Source of the DNA: Acidobacteriota bacterium
Lineage (GTDB): Bacteria > Acidobacteriota > Thermoanaerobaculia > Multivoradales > J023
NCBI GenBank assembly: GCA_029263395.1
Contig: JAJCXO010000291.1
Location: forward strand, 1 to 32,655
DNA: 32,655 bases
Direction of reading: 5' to 3'
The translations under genes were made by a program, and so were the position numbers. Below the pieces are notes generated by a model. That model ran no database searches. It saw nothing but the letters and a program-made list of their open reading frames with translations, and was not told where the DNA came from. Each line of letters starts with the position of its first letter. Position 1 is the stretch's first letter. This document shows positions 11,501 through 21,900 of the stretch, piece after piece.

Positions 11501-14500
11501 ATGGATTGTCGCGGTTGGTGAGGGTATCGCCATCGGGATGGGTGCTATACGAACTCGAGATCCATTTCTGAGAACCGTTGTGCTCATACGCTATGAGGCG
11601 GTTGGGACGTCCACTTGGGCCGCGGAAGTCAAAAGCCGAGAACACGATCTCCGGGCGACCGTCGTTGTCGATATCGCCGGCCGCCGCACCGGTCAGGGTG
11701 GTGATCAGAAAGTTGGAGACCGGTGGGATGACATCCCACAGCCGCGCCCCGGTGTCACCGCGGATCGCCCGGATGCGCGGTTGCGGATTGAGCGGGAAGG
11801 TCAGGTCGATGGTGACGAAGACAATCGAGGGTACGTCGTTCTCGTCGTATCGACCGTCACCGTTGTCGTCGGTCAGCGGCACGATGATCGGCGTCGAGAT
11901 CGAATCCCGGGAAAAATCGACCTCTACATTGCCACCATCGTCGGGCCAACGTAGCTCAACCACTGGGTTAAAATCTTCAGGTGTCGGAATAGCCTGGCAA
12001 GCTGCAACCGAGCTGCTGACATTGTTGGTCTCGTCGAGCTCCGCAACCACCTCGGCACTGTCGACAAAAACATGAATCGGAGAGCCACGGAAAGCTTGTT
12101 GGCCGGACACCGTCACCGCGAAGGGAGTCGTCTGACCCGCGGCAAGGGGCACACCGAAAGGCTCCTCTCCGAGGACGACATCACTGCCGGCGGTGTAGAC
12201 CCCATCGCCATCAGCATCCTCGAAGACGGTGACCGTAAACGGCGACGCATCGAGGTTTCCTCCATTCTCGAGCTCGAGCAGCAGGCTCCCGGAAAGCGTC
12301 AATGTCTCCAGATCGAGGACTGTCGCCGAGACGTCGACACTCGGCACGGTGAGATCTGGCAAGCGAGTTACAGTGGTGAGATCGCTAGCCGAGTTGTTCG
12401 ACGGATCTAGATCGGCACCGTTGGCCCCGTCATCGGTGGTGGTGGCGGAGTTGTTCAGCACCAGCAGACTCGGCGGCAGCGGGTCGTCCAGTCGTAGCGT
12501 CACTTCGTAAACTACGCTGGCGCCGGCCGATAGCTCGATCGGCGGCCAATCGACCACTCCGTCGCGCTCGATACCATCGCCGCTGGCGGCGAAGAAGGTG
12601 ATCGCTGGCGGCAGTGTATCGCTCACCGTCACCCCGGTCGCCGCCTGCGTGCCGACGTTCTCGAGTGTCAACGAATACCGCACGATAGCGCCGGGTACCA
12701 CGTTGTCGAGGCCATCGGTCTTGGTGAGCGATAGGTCAGGAGCAGCGTCCACGGCGTCGGTTTCGACCGAGTCGTTATCCTGCGGCGACGCGTCAATGCC
12801 TTGGCTGGCGTCGTCCCGCACGCTGACGCTGTTGCTCGAGGTGTCGACGCCAGCGGGCAGCGCGGAATCCATCTGGACCGTGACGATGCGGGTAACACTG
12901 GCACCGGTTGCGAGGTCGAAGGGCGGCCAGGTCACTACCCCGGAAACGCCCGACTCCACGCCGCCATCGCTAGCCGCGACGAAACTCGAGTTCGGTGGCA
13001 GGGTGTCGGTGACTCTCACTCCAGTGGCAGTTTCGGCACCACTCGAGCTGACGGTCAGCACGTAGCTAACGATCTCGCCAGCGGCCACGGTATCGGTCCC
13101 GTTATCCTGGCTGACCGCCAAATCGACATTGGCAGTCGTCGTCAGATCGAGACGCTCGTAAAGAGCATCGCGCCACAGCGCGGTCTGATCGGCGTCGGCG
13201 CCAGCAATCTTGAAGACGATGGTGTCGCCGATCACGCCGCCCTCGACCTCGGGGGTGTTGACCTCGTCCCCGGGAACATTGAGGGCATATACCGGTACAG
13301 CGTTCTCGAGCCGCAACGGAACCTCGGCGCACAGCTCGCCGTTGATCCAGGCGGTGATCAAGGTGCCCTCGGGAATTGCGATGCCACCAGCGCTCACCGT
13401 GCCATAGAAGCCGGCTGGCAGCGGCGGCGAACCATCCTGGCTAGTCGTGTGGGGCGCTGTACCGCCGGTGATCTCATGACCGGTGAGGTTCTGAAACTCT
13501 GGAGAACTCAACGTGACCGGCCCCAGACTGAGAGCTTCTGGTGACGAAGGCAGCCGAGCATCAGCACGGTCGGCACTGCTAGCACTTCGACTGCTGAATC
13601 TCAGACTTCTACCAGCGAGCCCTCCGGTAAGTGGCCCGGCAAAAGGCTGCGCAGCGGTCTGCCAAGGGTCGAAGAGCACGTTGTTACTGACCGTGTCGCC
13701 GGTACCCGACGGATTGAGAGTGGGATGCAACGGCCCGCTGGACGCCCCCCACCAACTGCCGCGGGCATCGATGGTGGCGACGCCGATGTTGTCGAGACCG
13801 AACGTGGCGTTGTCGGTAAAGCTGCTGGCGGTGATCGGTGGCAGCATCGAGGTGATATTCGCCCGCAGGCCGGCAGTGGCACTGTGCTCGAAGGAGCAAG
13901 AGTCGATCACCGCCGCCGCGGTATCCAGGCGCAAATTGCCAACAATTCCGCTGATGTCGGTCGCGCCGCCGTAGGCGATCACGCAGTGGCTGAGGCGGTT
14001 GCCATGACTCACTCCACCGAGGAATACTTGCCCCCAATCACCCGCTGCCGGACTCGATGCGGCGCCGTCACCGTTCGAGTCGCCGCCCCTCGTATCGTCT
14101 CGTATCGAAGTGAAGACGATCGGTTGAGCGGCGGTGCCCTCGGCAATCAGCTGACCGGCGATCACCAGCTCCCGATCCCCCGCAGTGCCCTTAAAGATTG
14201 TCCCGGGAGAAAGCGTCAGTCGACCCTCGAGCTCAACCCGCAGATCCTCGTGTAGCCGCAGGGCTAGGCCGGTCTGCTGCGACCAGTCGATGTCGAAGGG
14301 ACCGGTGATACGACCGCGCACGCCGACGGTGTTGAAGGGATTGCCAGAAGCACCGTTACTGATCGCCGTGATCTGGCCATGGACATCTTCGAAATCGAAG
14401 AACGCGGCATGATCGCCGTTGTCCATGAAGGTGTTGCCGGTCAGAGTCGAATCGACCTGGCCGTGGAGGTCGTTGAAGAACAACGCATTGTCTTCATTGG

Positions 14501-17500
14501 ATTCGAAAACAACCCGCGAGACATCAAACGTTGCGTCCTGAGCTCGAATACCATCTCGCGCCGAGCCGCGGACCAAGCCGTCCGACATCGACACGTCACT
14601 GACGTCGGAACGCAAGATCGCCAACGTGCTGGCGTCGGTCGTCGAGCCACCCCAGGCAAGCACAAAATGCCGCAGCAGGTGACCAGAGCTGCCAACCCGG
14701 AGCCACACCTGCCCCCAATCACCAGCAGCCGGAACAGTGGCACCACTATCGCCGTTGGTATCGCCAGCGTAGTTATCGTCGGCCAGCGAGGTGAAAACCA
14801 CCGGCTGGGAAGCGGTACCGTCGGCCACGAGCGAGCCGAAGACATGTAAATCGTTCGAGGGGCTAGTCCCCTTGACCACCGTTCCCGGGGACAGATCCAG
14901 GGTTGCTCCCGACTGTACCGTGAGATCGCCGTTCAGACGCAACGCGAGGTCAGCCTGGGCGCTGAGATCGATCGCCAACAAACCGTAAACCGATCCGACG
15001 ACACCGATGCCGTTGGTGCCGTTGCCCGACACCGCATTCCCTCGAACCGTGACTTGCCCATTGACTTCGTGCAGATCCAAGTCGACGGCATGTCCACCAT
15101 TGTCCTTAAAGGTGCCGCCGTCGAGGACCAGATCCAACTGCCGGGTCAGATTTTCGAGTCTCAGACCGTTCCCGGCATTGTTCTCGAGCCGGACCCGCGT
15201 CAAGTCGATGTCGATGTTGAAGCCATAGATACCATCCTGGGCGGAATGCTCAACGAGGGTATCCTCGACCAGCAGATTTTCGGTATCTACTCGCAAGATG
15301 GCCTCAACGGCACTCTGGCTTGCGGATCCCCCATAGGCCAACACAACATGGCGCAGTAGGTTGTCCGATCTGCCAGCGCGCAGATAAATGTGGCCCCAGT
15401 CGCCGGGTGCTGGACTGGTCGCCCCACCGTCACCATTGGTGTCGCCGCCGCGGCTATCGTCCTGCAACGAAGTGAACACGACCGGTTGAAACTCGGTTCC
15501 CACTGCGGTCAAGGTGCCACGCACGTCGAGATCGTGGCCGGCGGCGCCAACTTTGAACACCGTACCCCGTGACAGAGTCAGATTTGCACCTCGACGCACA
15601 AAGAGGTCGCCGGTCAGCCGCAGGGCGAAGTCTGCCTGACCGCTCCAGTCGACATCCAACCCGCCGACGATCGTGCCAGCAAGGGCTACACCATTGGTGG
15701 CGTTGCCACTGGCGGTGTTACCACCCGAGACGATCCGCCCCGCCACCTCTTCGAGATCGAGGAACACGGCATGGTCGCCATTGTCGCGGAACACATTGGC
15801 GTTCATCGTCAAGTCGACTTCGCCGGTGAGGTCGGTGAACAAAGCGCCTGAGAAGACATTGTTCTCGATCGTCATTCCGGTCAGATCGAAGCTCCGGTTG
15901 AAGCCATAGATCCCGTTCTGTGCCGAATGACGGACCACGGTGTCAGAAATCTGCAACCGATCGGTGTCGACCCGCAATAGAGCCACCGTATTGGTAAACC
16001 CAGCGGCGCCGCCATAAGCCAATACACAGTGGTTCAACACGTTGGCTGTGCTGCCGACGCGTAGCTGGATCTGCCCCCAATCGCCGGCAGCCGGACTGCT
16101 CGCGGCGCCGTCGTTCTCGGTATCACCACCGTACGAGTCGTCATGGATCGAAGTGAAAACCACCGGCTGGGCGGCGGTGCCGACAGCATTCAAGCTGCCC
16201 CAGACCTGCACATCTTGACTACCACTGGCACCCTTGATCACCACACCAGGAGACAATGTCAAGCCTGCGGACGGGCGAACCGTGAGGTCCCCCGCCAGCG
16301 CCAGTGGCAAGTTGACTTGCTGGCTCCAGTCGAGCTCGAGGTCGCCCGTGATGGTTCCGACGATGCCAACCGCGTCGGTACCGTTATCGGCAGTGACATT
16401 GTCCCGGGCCGTGATCTGACCGGCAACCTCATCGAGATTCAGAAACACCGCATGATCGCCGTTGCGCAAGTAAGTCACGCCCAACAGACTCAGATCGACC
16501 CGACCTCGCAAGACGTTGAATATCGCGCCGTGCTCGGCATTGTCTTCGATCCGCACCCCCGTGAGGTCAAACGTCGCCTTCGAGGCATAAAGACCATCTT
16601 GCTGTGAGTGCTGAATCACGGTGTCGGACAACGTGAACTGATCGCTGTCGACCCGTAACGCAGCCAGGGTGTCAGTCACGCTGGCACCACCGTAGGCCAA
16701 TACGGTATGGCGTAACTCGTTACCGATACTGCCAGCGCGCAGCCAAATTTGCCCCCAGTCGCCGGCCGCCGGGCTAGAGGTATTGCCGTCGCCATTAGTA
16801 TCGCCACCTTGGGAGTCGTCTTGGAAAGACGTCAAAACCACCCGTCGGCCGGCGGTACCGTTCGCCACCAACCGCCCCCTAATGTGCAGATCGCGAGTCG
16901 CTGCGTCACCCTTGAGCACCGTACCCTGAGAGAGAGTCAAGGTGGCTGCCGAGGCAACCGTCAGATCACCGACCAGTCGCAGCGCAAAATTCACCTGCTC
17001 GCTGGAATCGACCGTGAAGTCGCCGTAGATCGCTCCACGGATGGCGGCTCCGTTGGTGGTGTTGCCGGCCGCCGCGTTGCCCGCCAAGGTGACGCCACCG
17101 GTGGCATTGATCAAGTCGAGGAATACAGCGTGACCACCGTTATTGAGGAACGTGTTGTCTCGCAGACTCACAGGTGCCCGGCCCAAGGTGCTCGAGAAAC
17201 GAACTTGCACGCCATGGCTGCCGTTGGCTTCGAACCGCGAATCGAGAATCTCGGGTGACGCCCCGGAGGCAAACAAACCGACTTGGGCGGATTCGGTCAC
17301 TGTGCAGCCGTCGACCGTCAACGCACTGGTATCGGTTCGAATCTGAGCCAAGTTTCCAGCCGCGGCGTTGCCGCCATAGGACACGACACAATGTTCGAGC
17401 CGGCTGCGCGGGCTGCCGGTGCGGAAGTAGATCCGTCCCCAATTACCCGGGCTCGGGCTCGAGGTGTTGTGGTCATTGTTGGTGTCCCCGGCAACCGAGT

Positions 17501-18893
17501 CATCGCGGATCGAGGTAAAAACGATCGGCTCGTCTGCGCTGCCGACGGCGTTCAAGATGCCGTTGACGATCAGATCCGACGAGCCGCTCTGTAGCTTGAC
17601 CACCGCTCCCGGAGTGATCCGCAGCTCGCCGCCCCCGGTCACCGTCAGATCGCTCGAAATCACATAGGGGAGCTGAGGATTGATCCCCCATTGCACCAAG
17701 CCGGCCAGGGTGCCGCTCACTTGCACGCCAGAAATCTCGTTTCCTGTACCGACATTACCGCTGACCTCGCCGGTGGCGCCGTTGACGTACTCGAGCTCCG
17801 CCGCAGCGCCATGATTGTCGACAAAGGTATTGTCGGTGACTCTGGAGGCGTTGGACCGCGATCGTGCGGTCAACTTCACCGCCGCCCGATCATTGCCGCG
17901 GAAGGTCGAGTCCTCCACTGTTACCAGGCCATCGTTGCTCCACAAACCAAGCTCATCGCTGAACGCCAGGGTTGAGCTCAGCAGGCTCACGCTGGCACCC
18001 TGGGCGACGTAAACCAGCGCATCGAAGCTATCGAGCGTCGAGCCGCCGTACTCCAGCCGGGCGTGCTCGAACCTCGCTTCACCGCCGCTGGTCACATCGA
18101 TGCCATCCCAATCACCACGCCGCAAGCGGCTGCGGTTGGAGGTGAAGACCGGCATGCGGGCTGCAGTACCCTCGGCCAGCAGCGTGCCCTGGACCACCAT
18201 GCCAATCTCGCTATTGAACTTGACGACGGTGCCGGGCTCGAGGGTCAGCGTGATGCCACTCGGAATGACCACGTCACAGGTCACGATATACGGGCCGTCG
18301 AGCACCATCCACGTGGTGTCGACAGCGATCGTCCCACAGACAAAGGTTGGGCCACGGGTGACCAGATTTTCATCGGTGACGGCGTTGTTTCCGGGAGTCT
18401 TGTCAGGACCATGCAGGCCGTCATCACCAATCTGCGAGGTGAAGCTGATGGTGGTGCCGACCGGTACGCTGGTCGAGACCGTCACTGCGAACAGCGCCGC
18501 ACCAGTTTCGGCTACCTCGAGATCGAATAGATCCAAGGTGTAGGTGCCGTCGGTTCCCGCCTTCAAGCGCCAACCATCGGAGCTCTCAGCGGGATTGAAG
18601 GTGGTGTTGTCGGGGACGGTGGCAGTCAAAACCACCCCGGTGGCGATGTCGACCCCCTGGTTGGTGTAGACCAGCTGGTAGACGTCGGTTGCACCCTTGG
18701 CGGTGATGGTGCTGCCGTCGTCGGGCTCGAGTACAAGATCGGCTCCCGGACACTCAGGACAGGTCGACCCGGTGAACGAGAAGTCCGGCACCGGCTCGGG
18801 TGGCGCTGGATTAGAAGCCACAACCATCGGTGCGAGTGCGGCGCAGAGCGCCACCCGCAGCATCGATAGGACCATGGATCGGCGTCGACTCAT
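1..18893 (-). CDS. Giant exported multidomain surface protein (partial, C-terminus beyond left edge)
   Basis: The frame is open without a stop from the ATG at 18893 to the left edge, at least 6297 codons. I translated it throughout. Residues 1-26 form a signal peptide (Arg-rich start, hydrophobic core, VVA/S cleavage site). The order after that, in approximate residues, is: DUF11-like 55-182; beta-helix of seven ~226-aa repeats 183-1755, capped by a WWGASSGPL motif; beta-sandwich 1782-1918; two DUF11 1917-2177; CARDB 2178-2300; FG-GAP propeller 2302-2769; CARDB; DUF11; two PKD 3024-3211; thrombospondin-C-like lectin 3215-3424; two PKD; DUF11; CARDB; Vgb/NHL propeller ~3870-4265; beta-sandwich; two CARDB; second FG-GAP ~4595-5012; CARDB; DUF11; two Big_9/cadherin-like; then 79-aa Ig-like repeats to the edge. 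No catalytic domain is evident. An adhesin or matrix role is inferred from architecture. Its C-terminal anchor or sorting signal is not visible. It is translationally coupled to the upstream giant gene. Confidence 0.93.
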   Translation of the reverse strand, partial: MSRRRSMVLSMLRVALCAALAPMVVASNPAPPEPVPDFSFTGSTCPECPGADLVLEPDDGSTITAKGATDVYQLVYTNQGVDIATGVVLTATVPDNTTFNPAESSDGWRLKAGTDGTYTLDLFDLEVAETGAALFAVTVSTSVPVGTTISFTSQIGDDGLHGPDKTPGNNAVTDENLVTRGPTFVCGTIAVDTTWMVLDGPYIVTCDVVIPSGITLTLEPGTVVKFNSEIGMVVQGTLLAEGTAARMPVFTSNRSRLRRGDWDGIDVTSGGEARFEHARLEYGGSTLDSFDALVYVAQGASVSLLSSTLAFSDELGLWSNDGLVTVEDSTFRGNDRAAVKLTARSRSNASRVTDNTFVDNHGAAAELEYVNGATGEVSGNVGTGNEISGVQVSGTLAGLVQWGINPQLPYVISSDLTVTGGGELRITPGAVVKLQSGSSDLIVNGILNAVGSADEPIVFTSIRDDSVAGDTNNDHNTSSPSPGNWGRIYFRTGSPRSRLEHCVVSYGGNAAAGNLAQIRTDTSALTVDGCTVTESAQVGLFASGASPEILDSRFEANGSHGVQVRFSSTLGRAPVSLRDNTFLNNGGHAVFLDLINATGGVTLAGNAAAGNTTNGAAIRGAIYGDFTVDSSEQVNFALRLVGDLTVASAATLTLSQGTVLKGDAATRDLHIRGRLVANGTAGRRVVLTSFQDDSQGGDTNGDGNTSSPAAGDWGQIWLRAGSIGNELRHTVLAYGGASVTDTLAALRVDSDQFTLSDTVIQHSQQDGLYASKATFDLTGVRIEDNAEHGAIFNVLRGRVDLSLLGVTYLRNGDHAVFLNLDEVAGQITARDNVTADNGTDAVGIVGTITGDLELDWSQQVNLPLALAGDLTVRPSAGLTLSPGVVIKGASGSQDVQVWGSLNAVGTAAQPVVFTSIHDDSYGGDTENDGAASSPAAGDWGQIQLRVGSTANVLNHCVLAYGGAAGFTNTVALLRVDTDRLQISDTVVRHSAQNGIYGFNRSFDLTGMTIENNVFSGALFTDLTGEVDLTMNANVFRDNGDHAVFLDLEEVAGRIVSGGNTASGNATNGVALAGTIVGGLDVDWSGQADFALRLTGDLFVRRGANLTLSRGTVFKVGAAGHDLDVRGTLTAVGTEFQPVVFTSLQDDSRGGDTNGDGGATSPAPGDWGHIYLRAGRSDNLLRHVVLAYGGSASQSAVEAILRVDTENLLVEDTLVEHSAQDGIYGFNIDIDLTRVRLENNAGNGLRLENLTRQLDLVLDGGTFKDNGGHAVDLDLHEVNGQVTVRGNAVSGNGTNGIGVVGSVYGLLAIDLSAQADLALRLNGDLTVQSGATLDLSPGTVVKGTSPSNDLHVFGSLVADGTASQPVVFTSLADDNYAGDTNGDSGATVPAAGDWGQVWLRVGSSGHLLRHFVLAWGGSTTDASTLAILRSDVSDVSMSDGLVRGSARDGIRAQDATFDVSRVVFESNEDNALFFNDLHGQVDSTLTGNTFMDNGDHAAFFDFEDVHGQITAISNGASGNPFNTVGVRGRITGPFDIDWSQQTGLALRLHEDLRVELEGRLTLSPGTIFKGTAGDRELVIAGQLIAEGTAAQPIVFTSIRDDTRGGDSNGDGAASSPAAGDWGQVFLGGVSHGNRLSHCVIAYGGATDISGIVGNLRLDTAAAVIDSCSFEHSATAGLRANITSMLPPITASSFTDNATFGLDNIGVATIDARGSWWGASSGPLHPTLNPSGTGDTVSNNVLFDPWQTAAQPFAGPLTGGLAGRSLRFSSRSASSADRADARLPSSPEALSLGPVTLSSPEFQNLTGHEITGGTAPHTTSQDGSPPLPAGFYGTVSAGGIAIPEGTLITAWINGELCAEVPLRLENAVPVYALNVPGDEVNTPEVEGGVIGDTIVFKIAGADADQTALWRDALYERLDLTTTANVDLAVSQDNGTDTVAAGEIVSYVLTVSSSGAETATGVRVTDTLPPNSSFVAASDGGVESGVSGVVTWPPFDLATGASVTRIVTVQMDSALPAGVDTSSNSVSVRDDASQGIDASPQDNDSVETDAVDAAPDLSLTKTDGLDNVVPGAIVRYSLTLENVGTQAATGVTVSDTLPPAITFFAASGDGIERDGVVDWPPIELSAGASVVYEVTLRLDDPLPPSLLVLNNSATTTDDGANGADLDPSNNSASDLTTVTRLPDLTVPSVDVSATVLDLETLTLSGSLLLELENGGNLDASPFTVTVFEDADGDGVYTAGSDVVLGEEPFGVPLAAGQTTPFAVTVSGQQAFRGSPIHVFVDSAEVVAELDETNNVSSSVAACQAIPTPEDFNPVVELRWPDDGGNVEVDFSRDSISTPIIVPLTDDNGDGRYDENDVPSIVFVTIDLTFPLNPQPRIRAIRGDTGARLWDVIPPVSNFLITTLTGAAAGDIDNDGRPEIVFSAFDFRGPSGRPNRLIAYEHNGSQKWISSSYSTHPDGDTLTNRDNPSIADLDGDGVPEIIVGANVFNNNGSLRWRGTGGHAYQSVDNLEDPRGGAISLVANLDLVGGQELVTGNTAYRSDGSILWQLAMDDGYPAVANFDSDPNPEIVVVSRGTVRLHEHDGTLIWGPVELPGAGPEAGGAPTVADFDGDGAAEIGVAGSTTYTVFETDGSVKWQSTTRDASSAMTGSTVFDLDGDGLFEVIYRDEQYLRIYRGADGVVLFEEAISSQTFNEEVVVADVDRDGNAEIIISSDRAPGFSGFPARTAGIWIFGDANDNWVGTRTIWNQHQYHVANVRDDARIPSQPEFSWLTHNTYRAQVAPPEVSFSASDLTASRGRVDVSDFPTTLGFTVRVGNAGGTFVAAGIPVAFYTADPAAGGELIATTTVGDLEPGGFSDVGVVWPAPPLAPGTVFIVVDDDGTGQGFQTECDEANNVYAFAYDLSDVGLFLQKTDSQPSVHIGDATTYTLEVTNYYPSTATGVVLSDTLPANTSFGAASDDGVELPPGTVAWPPFDLGAGETATRTLTVQVATTVAPGVRSITNSATVTDDGSLGADPTPQNNTATDVNDLLVFRADANGPYTGDEGTAIQLDASGTIDPQGQVTAYEWDFDGDGFFNDGSGPNPTVTFDDEGSFTVSLRVTAADGLQDFASSQVDVSNVAPVIDAGADRTTLEGDAVDVASTFVDPGRDDTQTAAINWGDGTVEVGVVGGTSTAGTVSGSHIYPDEGDFTVEICVADNDGAEACDSFAATVENAAPVVQGTGTFDLTAWRAESHLSCYDSEAVWTVAPDGSSVTQAQNSVPTMFYSNFLAVGTRVEGNIRVTDPTGVGNGDFVGFVLGFSPGDTENPDADYLLIDWRREDQSFNFGCGGAAQGARGLAVSRVSGIPTDAELWAHDDRDCNGFENRVEELARGTNLGDTGWQYDRDYAFSLVSSPNRLQVFVDGVLEADLAGDFPDGRVAFYGYSQADVTYSGFSVVSLIADEGQPVDARVTFTDAGIFDTHTATLDWGDGSALADGGLGAIEDFDFVVGSHVYPDNGDFILQVCVTDDDGGVGCGDVPVTVRNLPPVVEAGEKLLLAAGEPVALEPSTFTDSGVLDTHTATVDWGDGTVATGTVTEVGGSGTVASSHTYATEENFVVEVCVTDNDGGTGCDSFQINAVLDLGLTKESGAEAAIIAPGEVLEYTITVFNNGTLEATGIEVTDPLPNFTSFVAASDDGVYDPLTDTATWTLASLQPGETRVLILTLQADFVLPVGAVIENTVSVVDDGGQGPDVKPGDPDDDTGGDTSGTPPDLTILTLDRSGVVVDPEDLTVSGTVGVEITNQGGDDITETFQVTVFEDTDLDREYTADVDQILGAAEVPGPFAASATLTVPVNVTGVVRFPEDLIWALVDSRDDIAEVEESNNLLSTGADCRLQTVLPSRTYTLDAEFDEGVLFNVNHNPPHHDELRLNRITEPFPFLWVAASGRGTVIKIDTVSGQILGEYLSAPSGRGRDPSRTTVDLNGNAWVGNRAESSGSKGSAVHIGLAEAFQCIDRNGNGVIDTSAGLGDIRPWANAGGVDNNGGVITAEDECILHYLRTTGTGVRTVAVNRDNDVWIGGLSNRVHDLVDGDTGVILDTIRPACGGYGGFVHPDGTLWSARTLLRYNPVADTFDCIDAPNSYGLGVDSEGDVWNSQWTDGTVTQLAPDGTIRDVFQTGGGQSRGVAVTGDDNVWIANSSSNTVTRLSNDGDLLATIGVGSTPTGVAVDAAGKVWVTNFSSNNVMRIDPATNSVDLTVSLGGGATPYNYSDMTGAVALGRTAPQGRWSVIHDSGQAVTPWGRVKWSAYVPAGAGLSARVRSGDSAGTVTAGAWVDVEKGLEIEVPDGRFLQLELNFLPSPAGDTPIVFDVTVEPRSGLPDLSAEFLDVVHRLDEIEFTVRIGNGGDAATPAGTPVALYDADPSIGGNLITLYSNLLRLAPGEFQDIRLFWQSPPAGTHPVHVVANDDGTGADQGTVEECDRANNTDIEIVIPAPDLLIPAMDRSAAVTDLQTLQISGSLAVDLRNQGNLSVTDDFTVTLWEDVDGDGELNVAVDNVLGQAVHSGTVAADQTVTLTVPVSGPVAFRDNVIHAFVDSGEVIAERDEDNNLNSTGALCEVQAPAGQFTPTVEWHWSGSSILANSDQVMSTPAVIDLTADGVPEVIFPTFTGNAWTANAHLRAVDGRDGSELFTVSDPALDISGGADIAVGDIDLDGQPEIVTLAESKNRLIAFEHDGSFKWRSHSVRGTAGGGGVAIADLDSDGVPEIVFGSDVLNNDGTRRWSASSSRGDNHGTVGGLPLVVDLDLVGGSEVVAGNVAYRADGSIYWNAGLSDGFNAVGNFDADEFPEVVLVDNGSVYLLEHDGSVKWGPVTLPGGGRGGAPTVADVDGDGQPEIGVAGGSRYVIFETDGSVKWQAVIQDGSSQVTGSSVFDFEGDGSAEVVYADELFLRIYSGIDGTVLYQLPRGSGTVYEMPVVADVDADGNAEIVVVANDSFGFGNERGVLVIGDSTDSWVPTRRIWNQHTYHIGNIADDSSIPRREEPSWLEHNSYRLNRLNTSVLATPDLTASMLAVDLANPGVEIPITARIGNGGAIFVPAGLPVAFYDGDPSAGGTLIGVAATSRVLDPEDFEDVRFVWSPAPAPGDFTVFVVVDDDGAGGATVRECDENNNQHSLSFTVPTVPDLTLTKDDGRDGVVPGLQLTYTLTVTNVGTRDTAGVVLIDTLPPQLTFVSASDGGTENGGVVTWPAISLASAAGVERTLVAQVATDLPPTVTEFINTATVTDDGLGGPDPTPENNSASDTNGRTNNPVAVDDVATTDEDQPVSIEVLANDSDDDGDLLAVTEVSDPPNGTAEVQPDGAVLYTPTADFFGSDVFTYTIADGTGGADTATVTVTVVSINDPPVAVNDLYQTDQDLPVVIGPLANDSDPEGDPLVLVETPQPFGGSVIANPDSTLTYTPAPGFVGVDNFPYTITDGNGGSATALIQVNILPVDEEPPEIEISGVVDGGCVNTDVVPVYIAYDESRFEISATLNDQPFDSATPVTAEGDYTLVVTAVDEFGNSATETVTFTIDKTTPVVEVVGVPDGQCVNVPVTPELTVTDDHLGSVTFRLNGEPFTSGTPVTAEGDYSLEIQAADACGNITIETRSWTIDVTPPLITVTGVADGNITNTDVTPLIDVTDVHLGPVVMTLNGAPFVSGTTITAEGDYTLEIDANDDCGNSSTETVTFTIDKTPPDIVITGIVDGACVNTDVVPVITVTDDHLEGSSTTLNGQPITSGSTVTPEGDYILITTATDTAGNVASETVTFTIDRTLPLIQVTGVINGSCVNTDVVPVIAATDDHLGVVEITLDGQPFASGTTITAEGDYVLAITAADECGNNATESLSFTIDKTPPAISVAGVVNGSIISTDVAPEISVSDLHPGPVTVTVNGVPFDSGTILTDEGDYTLEVVAADGCGNSASETITFTIDKTPPAVTITGFTDADCVNVDVTSVIAVTDLHLDVVSTTLNGVPYISGTVVSSEGDYTLVVDASDQAGNSTTETRTFTIDKTDPAIVISDVPDGQCVNVDVTPLIDVTDTHLGPVTITLNGQPFTSGTTVTAEGDYTLSVSAADDCDNASSETQSWTIDKTPPAITVTGITDGANVNTDVVPVIDVTDTHLGTVTITLNGQPFTSGTQITAEGDYTLVVTAADDCGNSSSETLTFTIDKTPPAITITGFVDGDCVNMDVTPEIDVTDLHLDSVTTTLNGQPFTSGTVVTAEGDYTLVVMASDVAGNSSSETRTFTIDKTDPSITISDVPDGDCVNVDVVPVIAVTDTHLDVVTITLNGQPFTSG
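2520..3070 (-). other. Two Big_9/cadherin-like domains in the giant protein
   Basis: Two consecutive ~90-aa units show the usual marks of the Big_9 / tandem cadherin-like family: AVDDxxTTDED or [11 protein letters not shown] near the start, VLANDSD or PLANDSD, YTPxxxFxGxDxFxYTI in the second half, and INDPPVA at the junction. They link the last DUF11 domain to the 79-aa Ig array. The D-rich loops suggest calcium binding, as in related domains; this is inferred, not shown. Confidence 0.85.
3860..5110 (-). other. FG-GAP/VCBS beta-propeller, second copy
   Basis: This ~415-aa block contains repeated calcium-loop motifs of the FG-GAP type ([44 protein letters not shown]). It ends in the motif [11 protein letters not shown] followed by SWLEHNSYR. 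It is flanked by CARDB domains on both sides and followed by DUF11, the same neighbourhood as the copy at 10590-11990. It is a paralogous duplicate inside one protein. FG-GAP propellers occur in integrin alpha chains and many bacterial surface proteins, where they mediate adhesion. Confidence 0.88.
6100..7320 (-). other. Vgb/NHL-like beta-propeller domain
   Basis: About 400 residues show repeated blades of the virginiamycin-B-lyase/NHL kind. Examples are [59 protein letters not shown] and [11 protein letters not shown], each a variant of the D-x-x-G-x-VW blade motif. It includes a D-x-N-x-N-G calcium-type loop (DRNGNGVID). It follows a CARDB domain and is followed by an unsplit beta-sandwich (about 5860-6100). 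No evidence of lyase activity; a binding role is more likely. Confidence 0.8.
8625..9250 (-). other. Thrombospondin C-terminal-like lectin domain between PKD halves
   Basis: About 205 residues resemble the L-type-lectin fold of the thrombospondin C-terminal domain, with [19 protein letters not shown] and a late LQVFVDGVL strand. The domain is preceded by the conventional PKD opening NAAPVV and followed by [15 protein letters not shown], which continues a PKD domain. The lectin-like domain therefore seems to be inserted in the first loop of a PKD domain. Family recognition is by motif only. Confidence 0.7.
10590..11990 (-). other. FG-GAP/VCBS beta-propeller, first copy
   Basis: This ~465-aa block has at least six Ca-loop motifs ([55 protein letters not shown]) and ends with [11 protein letters not shown] followed by SWLTHNTYR. 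It lies between two CARDB domains and is followed by DUF11. It parallels the copy at 3860-5110 blade for blade, which indicates an internal module duplication. A long plus-strand open frame across this block is only an antisense effect of the Asp/Gly-rich codons. Confidence 0.9.
13640..18345 (-). repeat. Seven ~226-aa right-handed beta-helix repeats in the giant partial protein
   Basis: The landmark GDWGxI (or a variant) falls at about 18100, 17435, 16749, 16072, 15389, 14709 and 14030, spaced 665-686 bp. Each unit carries LTV-like coil rungs, a hydrophobic VVFTSxxDDS strand, a DTNGDG calcium-type loop, SSPAxGDWGQI, a V(L/V)AYGG turn, VDT-x-x rungs and DNGxHAVFLD. The block ends with a WWGASSGPL cap, seen at 13720-13766. 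This is the pectate-lyase/parallel beta-helix type of repeat; no catalytic site is evident. Confidence 0.88.
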
Positions 18894-18902
18894 CAGTACC
18901 CC
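18891..18902 (-). promoter_or_regulatory. TGATG stop-start overlap with weak Shine-Dalgarno
   Basis: The TGA of the upstream giant gene (18895-18893) shares its A with the ATG of the downstream giant gene (18893-18891). A GGGG run at 18902-18899 lies five bases before the ATG and is the only Shine-Dalgarno candidate. This is the classical layout for termination-reinitiation coupling. It implies that the two giants are made from one transcript at linked levels. Confidence 0.88.
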
Positions 18903-21900
18903 AAAGAAACGCTCCGCAACACCGGACTGGAGGCGACGGTACCGCGCAGGGTCGCACGGAATTGCACATAACGGCCGGACGGCAGTCCTTGGGCCTGGTT
19001 TTGAGTCAATCGCACCCAGCCCTGTTCGATCTGTGGCGTACCCGGTGGACCGCCGGGCGGTGGACTCGGGCTGGTGCACATACCTGCCTCCGCAGCCTCA
19101 ACCAAGGCCTGGACTTCGGCTGCCGTCAGCGCACGATCGAAGATCGCCAACTCGTCAACCCGACCTGGGTAGTACCGGCTGTCGAAGCTGGCGCGCGAGC
19201 CAATTCCGATGTTTTGCGTGCATTGGGTCATGGCACCGGAGTAGGCACCACTCGCCACCAGCACACCGTCGACGTAAAGCCGGATGCGTGAGCCATCGTA
19301 AGTACCGGCTAGATGCGTCCAGGACGCCAACGGTACCGCGTTGTCAGCCTCCACCGACCGCCACACGCCGTTGACTTGCACAAATTGTCGCGGACGCTGA
19401 CCGTTGTTGCCTTCGTTCAACACGGTCAGCAAGCCACAATTCGCACCATCCCCCTCCTTGTAGGAAAGGATGCTCTCTCGGGTGTTGGTGGCACCTTCGC
19501 GATAGACCCACATCTGAACCGAAGCGTTGGTGAAGGTGCCGAAGTTGGCAACTTCGGCCCGGTCGTTCGAACCGTCGAATTGGAAGGCCTGACCGACCAG
19601 ACCGTCGGCATAGGTAGCACCCCCGGCCAAGGTGGCATCGTTGGCGTTGATCGCGTCACTGCCATCACTCTCGGCACGCCACCAAGAGACGGCGCCGGAT
19701 GGGATATCGAAACAGCTTCCCACCACACAACCGGCGGCAGTCACCGCGGTCTGTGCAGGAGTTGTTGGGCAGGCGTCACTGGTATCCGCCACGCCATCAC
19801 CATCACTGTCCGGCTGACACATACCGGCACCACCCGCTTGATATAGCTCGTCGATCGCCGGCGCGTCCAGCGCCGTATCGAAAAGCGCCACGTGCTGAAT
19901 ACGACCGTTCATATAGTCACTGCTGGCATCGTTCGAGAAGCCGATGTTGACTCCCGTCTGGCCAGTGAAATTCGACGACGACTTAGAGCCGGAAGCGCGT
20001 TGGACACCGTCAACGTAGAGCTTCTGCCCACCCACACTGCCTCCGAAAACATGCACGACATGGTGCCAAGCATCATCGGAAAACGTTGTGCCGGAGGTAC
20101 AAACCACCTCGTTGTTCCACACCCGCCCACAGAGGTTGCCTCCCGACAGATAAAGGTGGCGGTCGTGACCGCTGGCCCCCAGGGCTCCGGCATCAACGGA
20201 GAACAGGCCACAACTGGCACAGGTGGTCCGGAACCACAGCGAGAGGGTGTAGGAGGTCTCGGAGACATTGATATCGACTTCGACGTAGTCATTGGTGCCG
20301 TCGAAGAGGAAAGCCTGAGCATCTGCGAGACCATCGGCAAACCGTGTGCCGCGGCGCAGAACGCTATCGCGATCACCTTGGATGTCCCGCGAGTTGCCGT
20401 TACCAGGCCACCAGGCTGACAGACTGGCCGGCGGTGCGGCGCAGCGTGCGGCGGAGATCGATCCGGGAGCGTCAGCAGCGCGCACCTCGATGGTCAGCTC
20501 TCCCCCCGCAATCGTATCCACCGTCGTGCCTGGTAGCTCGAGAGCGTTCCACGCAAGTGTTGTGAGATCGGCACCAGCCGGCAACTCCAATATGCCGGAC
20601 GTGACCTGCCCTTCAGTGACGCCCGCGTCCAGCACCGCATGACCAGCCGCATCTACCATCACACCGTCGAATGTGGCGCCAGCCCACGGCGCTTGTTCGG
20701 CCAAAGCTCCACCGGTCGCATTGATTAAAGCCGAAGCCTCGACCTGGTTGCCGTCCGTGTTGCCGTCGGCATCCACCGCCTGCAGGTTGAAATACCAGCG
20801 CTCGGCGGACAAGCCAGGGACCGTCAATTCCAAGCTATATCCCGCCACACCAGCCACCGGCGCGACGGCAAGCAAGCTGCGAGTGGCCGAACTCGAGGGA
20901 TCGACCGGGGTCAAGGTGCTGTAATAGACGTTGTACAACACCGACGACTGGGCATCGGATGCCGGTTCAAAATGCAATGTCGCAAAACCGTCCCCAGCTT
21001 CGACAAATTGCACTCCAACCAAATCGTTCCAAGTCGGCACCGCAAGATCGTTCTTTGGTGTGACGCAGACTTCCCGTGACGGCTGGCTCTCTCGGCCCTG
21101 GCCATCTACGGCTCGCACTCGGTAGCAGTACTCGGTTTGATTGACTAACCCGCGATCGACAAAGATCGGATTCGCCGACACCTGCACGAGATCAGCATTA
21201 ACTCGCACTTCGGCCCCAACCGGCAGCTGACGTCGGAAAACGGCATAACCGGCTAGATCAAGCTCGCTATTGGCTTGCCAACTAACCGTCGCTTCACCAC
21301 CACCGGGCTGCACCGTGAGCATAGCGGGCGGCACCGGTACATGGGCGCTGAGTTCCAACCAGCCGCTGAAGTCGACGTTGTTGCTGACCCGATCACCGAG
21401 CCCGGCCGGGTTGAAGAAGCCACCCGATGCGGAATCGTCGGAGTCATCCAACGGACCGCTGGCATCACCCCACCAGTTGTTGTTGGCGAAGAGGAGCGTA
21501 CCGGTGTCGTTACGGATACCGAACGCCGTATTGTTTTCGATATCGCTGTTGCTGATCTGCGGCGAACCACTGGTGACCAAACGTAGGCCGTGAACGTTTT
21601 GCAACAAGCGGGCGCCAGTGATCGACGGGCTGGCTTCCGCAACCAAGATACCGTCGTGACTGCTGGCTCGTGACGTAACGCCGACCAACGTTGGCGTCGA
21701 CCGGTAAACCGTGAGGTTGGCACCAAGAGTGCTCGATGCGCTGACGTAACCTCCGTATTCAACCGTACAGTCGACCAAAAACTGGTCGCTACTGATCGCC
21801 TGATCACGGTAGCTCAGACCCTTCCAGAAGCCCGGGGTGGGAGTCGAGGTGTTGGCGGTGAAAGTGACACCGGTGGCCTGTAGCCGACCCGCGTAGCCAA

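Noticed and set aside
10149-11954. 601-codon plus-strand open frame
   Set aside because: It is exactly antisense to the FG-GAP propeller, in a frame kept open by Asp/Gly-rich codons. It shows no recognisable domain, while the minus frame has clear domain motifs.
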